Positions 52,201 through 57,541 of a stretch of 59,606 nt of DNA are shown one piece after another; position 1 is the stretch's first letter; every line of letters starts with the position of its first letter. Source of the DNA: Verrucomicrobiota bacterium (GTDB lineage: Bacteria; Verrucomicrobiota; Verrucomicrobiia; Verrucomicrobiales; Akkermansiaceae); the NCBI GenBank assembly GCA_026397725.1, contig JAPLUI010000400.1, positions 1 to 59,606 of the forward strand. The letters are read 5' to 3'. Under the pieces are notes generated by a model. It searched no databases and was not told where the DNA came from. It worked only from the letters and a program-made list of their open reading frames with translations. Position numbers and translations under genes: made by a program.

Positions 52201-54030
52201 GGGGCGCTCACGGTGGAAGCATCCGGCACGCTGGCACCCGGCAACTCCGCCATTGGCACGCTCAGTGCCGCCGGCAACCTGATCCTGGCTGGCATCACCA
52301 GTGTTGAGCTGGGAACGGCTGGAACCGACCGCACGCCCCCCGGTCCCAGCGACCGGGTCGAGGTCACCGGCAATATCACCCTCGGCGGCAGCCTGATCCT
52401 GACAGACAATGCCGGCGCCAACAACCAGGGCAGCGCCGGTGCCGGATCCTACCAGCTTTTCACCTATCTCGGTGAGGCGGGTGGCAGCTTCGCTTCGGTG
52501 AGCGGCCTGCCCGCCTATCACGCGGCAGTGCATGACGTGGCGGACGACCATGCCATCTACCTCGACGTGTATAACTATGCGGGTGCCACGGTCACGCCAG
52601 CGGTTGATGTGGGCCGGATTCACGCCGGGGGCAGCTTCGGAACCCAGGCGCTCACCGTTACCAACACGGCGGCTGCCGGCGGCTTCAGCGAGGCGTTAGG
52701 AGCGGCCTTTGGCACATTGGGCACGGGCCTCACCGCCACCGGCGCGGTGACCGGCATCGCCGGCGGCTCCAACAATTCCAGCAGCATGAGCGTCGGGATC
52801 TCCGACACCACGGCCGGCCCCAAGAGCGGCACGGTGGCAGTCAACTTCACTTCCCAGGCAGTGGCTTCAAGCGGTTTGAGCAACACGGCGCTGACCTCGC
52901 AGAATGTCACGGTCACGGGATTCGCCTACACGGGACAAAGCACCTGGACCCTCGCCGCGAGCGGCGTTTGGGGCAACAATGTGGAGGCTCATGGCAACTG
53001 GAGCGCAAGCGGGGGCGTCCCCGGTTTGGATGGCAGCCTGAGTGCCAGCGACACTGCAACCTTTGGTTCGGCGATTTCCGCGCCAACTACTGTTAGCCTC
53101 AACGGTGCGCATCCGAGCCTGAGCGCCATGACGTTTGACAACGCCGCCACTGCCTACACGCTGGCCCAAGGAGCGGGTGACGGCACGCTGACGCTCAAGG
53201 GCAACGGAGGTGCGGCGACCGTCATGGTTGCCGGTGGCAGCCATACCGTTTCCGTGCCTGTGAGATTGGCCAGCGATGTTAGTGTCACGGTGACTAACAA
53301 TACCGACATCCTCACCATGGAAAACACCCTTTCCGGCAGCGGTTACGGCTTGACCAAATCCGGCGCGGGCACACTGGCACTATCGGGTGAGAGCACTTAC
53401 ACCGGCGCGACTGCGGTTTCCCTGGGCACGCTGCTGGTCAACGGCACGCTTGCGAACACGACCACCAGTGTGGCAGACCATGCGATCCTTGGCGGCACCG
53501 GCACGCTCGGCGGCGCCACCACCATCAACTCCGGTGGCACCCATGCGCCGGGAGAGGTGGGCGCGGTGGGTACCCAGAATTTCGCTGGTGCCCTCACTTA
53601 CGCCGCCGGCTCGATCTTCGAGTGGGATCTGAATGCGAGCGGGGAGAACATGGCCGGCATGGCCTTTGACATGGTGGGCGCGGGTGGGGCGATCACCGTC
53701 GATACCGGGAACACCACCTTCAAGATCGTCTTCGGAGATAAGGTGAAAATGTCCGATGAGTTCTGGAGCGCGCCATACGTCACCCATGAATGGTTGATGA
53801 CGTCGATCTTTGGCAAGGCATTCGCCGGAACCGGCGGCTTCTCAGCCGTGCAGACCAGCTACAACGTGAGCCAATATGGCAGCTTCACGATTTCCAACAC
53901 GAGCTTGGTGTACACCTCATTCGCCGCCGTCCCCGAGCCCACCAGCGCCCTGGTCGGACTGGTGCTCGGGGCCGGGTTGTTGCGTCGCCAGCGCAATTCA
54001 CGGATTGACAGAGTGGGTGCCGGGACATAG
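43216..54030 (+). CDS. PATR beta-strand-repeat protein, C-terminal part, with PEP-CTERM signal
   Basis: About 3604 codons from the frameshift. It carries on the same repeat with about 26 more TKTG...TLTLSGANTYSG units, then a non-repeat region (about 52600-53700) with a choice-of-anchor-like texture. It ends in VPEPTSALVGLVLGAGLLRR, a PEP-CTERM sorting signal: VPEP box, hydrophobic helix, basic RRQR. PEP-CTERM proteins are processed by exosortase and sent to the surface or exopolymer. No exosortase gene lies in this window. With the shift healed the protein would be about 5350 residues. The start of this part is the frame junction, not a real initiation codon; an internal TTG or ATG could in principle start a separate product. 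Confidence 0.85.
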   Translation, partial: NTAYSTALDMSSFGNGAWFLGSAVSSNYSATTLTVGAGNTYRLGGGGATLTLSAANVLTGANNVLVGSSSTNGAGTVTLSSASGQNYTGTTTVTGGATLSIGGDNRLGTGTGVGNIVLNGGALSASASFTLAIGRGIAVGPASGSGSGTLDVAGSQTLTYSGIIANNGGGTGGLTKTGSGTLTLTGANTYSGTTGISGGVLNFANLGNLGIGNAIAFNGGTLQYAVGNTADITARTVTTTYVSNSATGATIDTNGNDVTFVASAITGTGSFTKSGAGTLTLNVANTYTGATAITAGTVKLGQVNALPLTTLTLNGGATAAGTLDVNGLDVTVSNLTGTAGSVNGRIINSASGSANTLTVNSTGGSTFAGIIADNNGTGGTLALAKTGSSILTLAGANTYSDGTSVTGGALSISSDANLGTAPAAAAANIFLNGGTLSASTSFELNANRSIALGPAGGSGNGTLEASAGTTLTYNGTLTNNGAGTGGLIKTNTTGTLVLGGANTYAGDTTLLGGTLKITNTAAIPSGSGKGNVSISSNSGGVLDLNGKAITINGLSGAGGITSGVTGTAAISIGGNDQGGSFSGVISNGSDSKIVSIAKIGGGTLTLSGTNTYTGGTTITGGILSIGADSNLGAAPGLATPGNLVINSGTLATSATLTLSSNRGIAVGPDSGSGIGTLAVGTGTTLTYGGIIANNGGGSGGLTKTNTSGSLVLAGANTYSGDTTISGGTLQLGNAAAIPSGSGRGNLTLASGSMLDLNNLSPTVNGLAGTGTVTNALAGAVTFTVGANDAGGGFGGVIADGNGSVALTKTGMGVLTLGGLNTYSGATSVASGTLQLGIAAAIPSGTGKGNLVLNGTLDLAGISTTINGLSGSGSVTNSSATAATLTAGSNDITSAFTGNIQNGTGSVALTKTGAGTLTLSGTNTFSGATTINTGTLAMGSSTGLSASSSVTINSSGTLDVSGNNITIDGLLGTGTINNNGGSAATLTAGASGTSTTFGGVIADGGKAIALTKTGAGTLTLTGVNTYSGTTTIQNGTVSVANPGPGGNLGTATSAVILGDASHQGILSYTANADLTYTRGFEVNAGGGQMNITSSGKTLTLSTGAVITTTTGAFTLGGAGNVVVTSVISGSGGFTKANTGTLLLGSVNTYAGDTTISSGTLQLGNVAALPSGSGKGNLALSGTLDVNNLSITLNGLSGAGTITNTGGSAVTLTAGDNNAAGNFTGLLQDGSGTTSLTKIGTGVLRLGGVNTYSGDTTITGGTLQIDNAYAIASGPNKGNVSLGAGGTLDLNDFDMTLNGLSGGGLVTNNLGASVLAVGATDRSATFSGNIRDGLVTGTIGLTKTGTGTLTLSGNNTFSGATTLAGGTLSMGSDTALSSHSTLTIENAGALDLNGRVIAIDGLAGTGSITNNSATAVTLTTGASGGSGIFGGTINDGTTGVIALTKTGVGTVTLSNINSYSGGTTVTGGLLAITSTGALGAIPVTPTPGNIVLNGGGISATNTFEISANRGISVGPASGSGGGILDAAQNQTLTYNGIIANHGLSGSGGLTKTGLGTLTLGGVNTYSGDTSVSAGALQIGNANAIPSGSSKGNLALAGDTTLDLNNTSITVNGLSGTGVVSNTKTGTVTLSAGANNQTSTFDGLIEDGNGKTTLTKVGTGILTLSGTNEYTGKTIITEGKLSVATSAALGLESNDLTISGGATLKVTGSFNTSRSTELTGAGGGVGGTFEVASGATLEYTSSSVISGSGSLIKTGDGTLSIGGADTYIGGTYIKAGTLVVTSGLALGPLPTLGSGNYAVHMDDGTTIRLATSSWASDRQLELVSGTATIDVSNGVTIVRNGAISGSGAMNSIGAGTLIINNSGTNANTYSGGTIIENGVLQVNNTTGSATGTGAVTVRNGGTLSGLTAQGSATGTTGTITGTVEIASTGKLLARSGGTLTLGGLTLAEGSLSTFQLGAVTTTSVVDITGTNSLALAGASTIDIINTGLMAVGTYRLYDYTGTAFSNLTNLTLAEPHSGLFNLSLVNNTSNTSIDLGVEAIVQQWQKNGTNTNWSENHWWTVSPYTVPNGVGATALFINNNYLGGSDPVFAATETATLNTEVMLGSLVFNNATTAFTINALSGQTLTLDEVGNGNAVIQVINASGANHLIGVPVILNDNLTVALASGLDISGAISGELKTLTKTGTGTLTLSGASANTYSGLTEVVGGTLNLNKSAGLNAIGTGGLQIDYGSTVALLASNQIADGTSVTVNGTFALGTYSETISGMTGGGEVTTGSGSVLTLQSAANSSFQGVISGSGGIAKAGSGALTLDGVNTYTGGTAINGGILRVGADHNLGGTGGLAFDNGTLAFSDGFTSARSILLNLGGGTLDTDNSDVVLTGLISGAGTLTKTGIGTITLNTANDYTGATIIENGILRISNTLSLGTVAGGTTVKPGGELELYGAGLTVNEPLTLNGGEVCTLLGTNTYNGAITLTDDSGIDADSDKLIITSMIGQSGGAFGLTKFGPGIVELTGANTYTGATQVEAGTLSLSNGAAITDIGAITLADAPGVLLLLNASETIGSLAGGGTTGGNVQLATYTLTAGDASSTSFAGVISGTGGALTKQGAGTLTLSGANTHTGLTTVSAGALNIQNATALGTSAGATTVAVGAALQLQGDITVGAEALTLNGLGIDATGALRNISGTNTYGGLLTLGSATRINSDAGSLTLSNTGTITGSHALTVGGAGDTSISAIIGTGGGTLTKDGGGTLTLSGANTYAGNTTVTAGTLRVDNPLAIPSGTDTGNLSLAAPATLDLNNTRISVNGLSGTGLVTNLQTGTAALTVGANDQTSIFDGMITDGNGTTALAKTGTGILTLTGSNHFSGGTTITAGTLQVGADTHLGHAADTPTPGSLVIQAGATLATTATFTLDNNRGIAVGPSGAGTIDVADTTTLSYSGSIADNAGSGGLSKTGSGTLVLSGTSTYTGTTTVAAGALTVNGAIANSGIVVVQSGATLTGTGTTGALTVEASGTLAPGNSAIGTLSAAGNLILAGITSVELGTAGTDRTPPGPSDRVEVTGNITLGGSLILTDNAGANNQGSAGAGSYQLFTYLGEAGGSFASVSGLPAYHAAVHDVADDHAIYLDVYNYAGATVTPAVDVGRIHAGGSFGTQALTVTNTAAAGGFSEALGAAFGTLGTGLTATGAVTGIAGGSNNSSSMSVGISDTTAGPKSGTVAVNFTSQAVASSGLSNTALTSQNVTVTGFAYTGQSTWTLAASGVWGNNVEAHGNWSASGGVPGLDGSLSASDTATFGSAISAPTTVSLNGAHPSLSAMTFDNAATAYTLAQGAGDGTLTLKGNGGAATVMVAGGSHTVSVPVRLASDVSVTVTNNTDILTMENTLSGSGYGLTKSGAGTLALSGESTYTGATAVSLGTLLVNGTLANTTTSVADHAILGGTGTLGGATTINSGGTHAPGEVGAVGTQNFAGALTYAAGSIFEWDLNASGENMAGMAFDMVGAGGAITVDTGNTTFKIVFGDKVKMSDEFWSAPYVTHEWLMTSIFGKAFAGTGGFSAVQTSYNVSQYGSFTISNTSLVYTSFAAVPEPTSALVGLVLGAGLLRRQRNSRIDRVGAGT

Positions 54031-54068
54031 CCACAGCGGTGTGGCGCAGCCTGCCACCCCGCTGTGGC
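54030..54068 (+). terminator. Hairpin terminator after the PATR gene
   Basis: GCCACAGCGGTGTGGC (54030-54045) pairs with GCCACCCCGCTGTGGC (54053-54068), a 16-bp stem with one G-T pair and a 7-base loop. It begins at the last base of the stop codon. No T-run follows. The left half is shared with a repeat at 279-319. Confidence 0.7.
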
Positions 54069-54117
54069 TCAACCGGGAGAGCTGCGGCCACACCATTCTT
54101 CGCGCCGAAGATTTCGA

Positions 54118-54199
54118 CATTCAACATTCAATGATCAAGTAAGACCAAGAATTGTCACAGCCGCGTCCATTCTTATACTTGAAGATTGAATGTTGAATG
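54118..54199. repeat. Long inverted repeat with heptamer units
   Basis: CATTCAA, CATTCAA, TGATCAA (54118-54138) faces its near-reverse complement at 54171-54199 (ending TTGAATG, TTGAATG), giving a stem of about 27 bp with a few mismatches across a 26-base loop. Both arms have period 7. It lies between the convergent PATR and thiD genes and may terminate both. Confidence 0.7.
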
Positions 54200-54215
54200 T
54201 TCAGTCCGCGGCTTT

Positions 54216-55049
54216 TCAAGATCCCCCCGGTCCCCGCGGGTCTGGCCAGCAGGTTCCCTGGTTGAGCGCATGGACGGCACCGCCGCGCGGGGAGGCAAAG
54301 AGGTAGGAATGCCGCAGGGTGTCGCCAAGATAGACTTTTGCGGCAGCGAGCGCGGCCGGCAGGGAATCGCCCATGGCGAGTCGCGCCGTCACGGCCGCAG
54401 CCAGCGTGCAGCCGGTGCCATGCGAGCCCGCCACCGCCAGCCGGGGCGCGGAGAATTGCTGCAGCACGCCGTCGGCCACCAGCAGGTCGAGGCACTGCGG
54501 GCCATCCAGGTGACCGCCTTTCAAGAGGACATTGGTGCCGAACAGCGCCGCCAAGCGGCGGGCGGCGGGGGCCAGCGCGGCATGGTCAGGGATGGTTTCG
54601 CCGAGCAGGGCTTCGGCTTCGGGAAGATTCGGGGTGATCAGCCGCGCCATTGGCAGCAGATGCTCGCGATAGGCGGCCATGGCGGCGGGCTCCAGCAGGG
54701 GCGTGCCGGTGGAGGCGAGCATCACCGGATCCACCACCAGCGCGATTTGCGGATAGTGCGCCAGCAGTTCCGCCACGGCCGTGACATGCGCGGCGGAACA
54801 CAACATGCCGGTTTTCACCGCCGCCACGGGAAACGAATCCAGCAGCAGTGAAAGCTGGTCCCGCAGCAGCGCCACCGGTACCGGATGCACGGCACGGACG
54901 ACATTGGCGGTCTCCGAGACGATGCAGGTCACGGCAGTGAGTCCGTGCACCCCGAAGTGCTGGAAGGTTTTCAAATCCGCCTGCAGCCCCGCCCCAGCGG
55001 AGCAGTCCGAGCCTGCAATCGTCAATGCCACTGGCGGAGCCGTCGTCAT
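54216..55049 (-). CDS. thiD: Hydroxymethylpyrimidine/phosphomethylpyrimidine kinase (ThiD)
   Basis: 277 aa, normal length. Two successive phosphorylations of hydroxymethylpyrimidine in thiamine synthesis. LTIAGSDCSAGAGLQADLKT, HGLTAVTCIVSETAN, VVDPVMLASTGTPLL, LITPNLPEAEALLG, LLKGGH and GSHGTGCTLAAAVTARLA are all intact. The start at 55049 (MTTAPPVAL) was chosen over longer frames. Its 5' end lies close to apaG, which is divergent. Confidence 0.95.
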   Translation of the reverse strand: MTTAPPVALTIAGSDCSAGAGLQADLKTFQHFGVHGLTAVTCIVSETANVVRAVHPVPVALLRDQLSLLLDSFPVAAVKTGMLCSAAHVTAVAELLAHYPQIALVVDPVMLASTGTPLLEPAAMAAYREHLLPMARLITPNLPEAEALLGETIPDHAALAPAARRLAALFGTNVLLKGGHLDGPQCLDLLVADGVLQQFSAPRLAVAGSHGTGCTLAAAVTARLAMGDSLPAALAAAKVYLGDTLRHSYLFASPRGGAVHALNQGTCWPDPRGPGGS

Positions 55050-55133
55050 GCCTTGTTCATAGGCGGGTGCCCGCGGAGGGCAAGTCTTGTTTCGTGCTTG
55101 GCAGCGGCCACCTCCGGCGGAAACATCAGCGGC

Positions 55134-55520
55134 ATGGCAGACACCATCCGCGAATTTGCAGAACTCCACGTCAGCGTGGACGATGTGCTTTACATGCCAA
55201 GCCTGGAGGCCAGCCCGGGAAAACCGCACCCGTTCGTCTATTTCATCTCCATTCACAATGATTCGGCGGTCCCGGTGACGATCCGCGGGCGCAAGTGGGT
55301 GGTGCATGAGGACGGCGGCGAAGTCACCGTGGTGGAAGGCTCCGGCGTGGTCGGCCAATCCCCGCTCATCAACCCGGGCGAGCATTTCTCCTACAACAGC
55401 TATCATGTCGTGGCCCGCGCCGCGCGGGTTTCCGGCGCGTTCTTCGGCGAAACCGCCGACGGCGAACGGATCTTCGCCCGCATCCCGGAATTCCGGCTGG
55501 TGCTGCCGGAGTGGGCCTAG
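55134..55520 (+). CDS. apaG: ApaG/DUF525 protein
   Basis: 128 aa. The domain covers the whole protein: FVYFISIHNDSAVPVTIRGR, WVVHEDGGEV, VVGQSPLINPGEHFSYNSYH, and FARIPEFRLVLPEW at the end. ApaG is an Ig-like-fold protein of unclear role, often near diadenosine-tetraphosphate or phosphate metabolism genes, neither of which is seen here. Start ATG at 55134. Confidence 0.9.
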   Translation: MADTIREFAELHVSVDDVLYMPSLEASPGKPHPFVYFISIHNDSAVPVTIRGRKWVVHEDGGEVTVVEGSGVVGQSPLINPGEHFSYNSYHVVARAARVSGAFFGETADGERIFARIPEFRLVLPEWA

Positions 55521-55551
55521 CCCTGCACCGACCCCGCCAGGGAAGAGAGGG

Positions 55552-55572
55552 CTGAGGTCTCAGGTCTCAGGT
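55552..55572. repeat. Heptamer array CTGAGGT/CTCAGGT/CTCAGGT
   Basis: Three 7-base units in the spacer after apaG. The remainder of 55521-55674 shows no gene. Confidence 0.6.
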
Positions 55573-55674
55573 CTTGACTGGCGGCGCATGGGCACCGATG
55601 CTTGCCGGGCCATCACCGCAATTCTCCCTCGGCCTCGCCGCCGACCCGCCCGCAACCAAGCCCGAAAAGAAACC

Positions 55675-56709
55675 ATGAAATCATTGCTCGCCAGTTCCCT
55701 TGTTGTTTGCCTGTGCCCCTTCGTGTCACAGGTTGCCGCCCACCCGCATGCCGACGACCCGCCGCCGCTGCCAGTCACGGTGGCGCTGCCGGCCGCGGCC
55801 CTGCAGCCCGCGCCTGCGGCCGTCATCGGTGGCTCGGGTGCCTTCCGCTATCAGTACCTTCCGGAGCGGCTCGTCCTGCCGCCGGAAGTGAAGATGCGCC
55901 ACGGTCACGGCCTGTGCCATGATGCCGCCGGCAACATCTACTTCACCTTCGAGCCGGAGCAGGTGGAGCTGGCCACGCGCTGCCTGGTGCGCTTTGCGCC
56001 GGACGGGACGAAGCCCCAACTCCTCGGCCGCGACAACACCCTCGCCGTCGGTGCGCCGCATGGCTTGAACATCCATCTGGACGCCGCCGGCAAGGCGCAT
56101 CTCTATCATGCCAACAACGCCGCCACCGTCTTCAAGACCACCCTCGACGGCGAAATCGAATGGACCCAGCAATGGCCGCCCGCCATGGGCAACTACAAGC
56201 CCACCGATGTCGTGGTCACCCCCGATGGCCAGCGCGTGCTGGTCGCCGACGGCTATGGCAGCAGCATGATCCACGCCCTCAACACCGCCGACGGCGTCTA
56301 TGCCGGCAAGTCCTGGGGCGGCCTGGGCGCGGCTCACGGCGAGTTCAACTGTCCCCACGGCATCACCTACGACCCGCGCCGCAAACTCCTGCTAGTCGCC
56401 GATCGCGGCAACCGGCGCCTCGAGTACTACAGCGTCAACGGACTCTATCAAAGCAGCGTGGAAACCCCGGCCAGCCAGGCCCCCTGCAACGCCGACTTCT
56501 GGGGCGACTTCGTGCTCGTCCCCGACCTCAACGGCCCGCTCGTCATTCTCGACAAGGACAACCAGGCGGTTTCCGTGATTGAGGTCGGCAAGCTGCTCGG
56601 CACGCTGGGTTTCCAGCACCCGCATGACGCCATCTGGCTGCCCAACGGCGACCTCGTCGTCTGCACCTGGAACCCCGGCCGCCTCGGCTACTGGCAGCGC
56701 TTGCCGTAG
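55675..56709 (+). CDS. Secreted beta-propeller (NHL-like) protein
   Basis: 344 aa. Signal peptide MKSLLASSLVVCLCPFVSQV. Then repeated blade-like segments: HGHGLCHDAAGNIYFTFEPE, GAPHGLNIHLDAAGKAHLYH, PTDVVVTPDGQRVLVADGYG, FNCPHGITYDPRRKLLLVAD RGNRRLEYY, HPHDAIWLPNGDLVVCTWNP. The pattern (G..I..D..G..YV.D..N..) is typical of NHL-type propellers, and HGHGL/CPHGI recall peptidylglycine amidating lyase-like propellers. Enzymatic function is not shown. The GAAACCATG context gives only a weak ribosome site. Confidence 0.75.
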   Translation: MKSLLASSLVVCLCPFVSQVAAHPHADDPPPLPVTVALPAAALQPAPAAVIGGSGAFRYQYLPERLVLPPEVKMRHGHGLCHDAAGNIYFTFEPEQVELATRCLVRFAPDGTKPQLLGRDNTLAVGAPHGLNIHLDAAGKAHLYHANNAATVFKTTLDGEIEWTQQWPPAMGNYKPTDVVVTPDGQRVLVADGYGSSMIHALNTADGVYAGKSWGGLGAAHGEFNCPHGITYDPRRKLLLVADRGNRRLEYYSVNGLYQSSVETPASQAPCNADFWGDFVLVPDLNGPLVILDKDNQAVSVIEVGKLLGTLGFQHPHDAIWLPNGDLVVCTWNPGRLGYWQRLP

Positions 56710-57541
56710 CAAAGCGCCAAACGGACCGGATTGGGCGAGCCGTCTGTTGGCCGCAACATGACCACCGGCAACTGGCCGAAGCACTGGCGGGCGGAGCCGC
56801 TTGCAGAAATCGGTTCATGGGGCTTTACGCGGCGGGGAAAGCGCCCAGGCTGGCGCATCAATCGATGGTGACGGTAGTGAAAATTGAGCTTGCCGATTTT
56901 TCCGGGTTGGCTATTCTCCGGGTGTCGACCCGTTGAATCGGCTGCGATTCGTCCCCAAACCATCCGAATAACATGATGCGATTCAGCCAGTCAGGCGGTT
57001 GGTGTTCTCCCGCAACTCCCCCAGGTGATTCTGCGCGGGTTCCGGTGGTTGGCTTGCCCCGCGCCGGCGGATGGGACGCCCGGGCGATCACCCGCACCGC
57101 CGGGGTGGGGGTATCCCAAAACCATTCGGGTCAACCGGCGTACGCCACGAGCCGCTGCCATCCATCCCTTCCAGCCAACCCAATCGAATCTTCGAATCGA
57201 ACAACCATCTGGAAAGAACCAGCAACATGAACGCATACCCACTCACGGAGCACAGACGATCCATGAACACCGAACCGATGATCCCGAAATCAGCGCCCCC
57301 GCTGGTACCGGCTCCCGCCACGCCGTGGTTCCGCGCGTTTGAGCAGGATGCTCTTGCCCGCTTCAGCGCGGTTCTCCCGCCCCTTGGTTGCGGGCGGCCA
57401 CGTCAGATTTGGAATTCGTTCGGCAGCCCTCTCGTTAACTTCCGATTCCTGCAGGCGCTGGGCTGTGGCTTGGCCATGGATGCGGCGTCATCCTGCCGGG
57501 ACGGGACCCAACCCCACGCGTGTGTCAGGAGCGGGAAGAAA
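56710..57541. other. Long non-coding stretch upstream of the metalloprotease gene
   Basis: 832 bases. The frame of the next gene is open from about 57227, but an upstream extension (MNAYPLTEHRRSMNTEP) has no signal-peptide character and is rejected. Several GC-rich stems could form between 57000 and 57140, but none matches a riboswitch class I know. No tRNA or small RNA was recognised. Confidence 0.5.

Noticed and set aside
37973..54030. CTAAC/GTTAG pentamers seemed over-frequent in the PATR genes
   Set aside because: About twice expectation by rough count, but these genes are rich in Asn, Thr and Leu, which explains it; the minus-strand operon shows no excess.
57000..57140. GC-rich stems upstream of the metalloprotease as a riboswitch
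   Set aside because: No match to a known class by eye, and no ligand-related gene follows.
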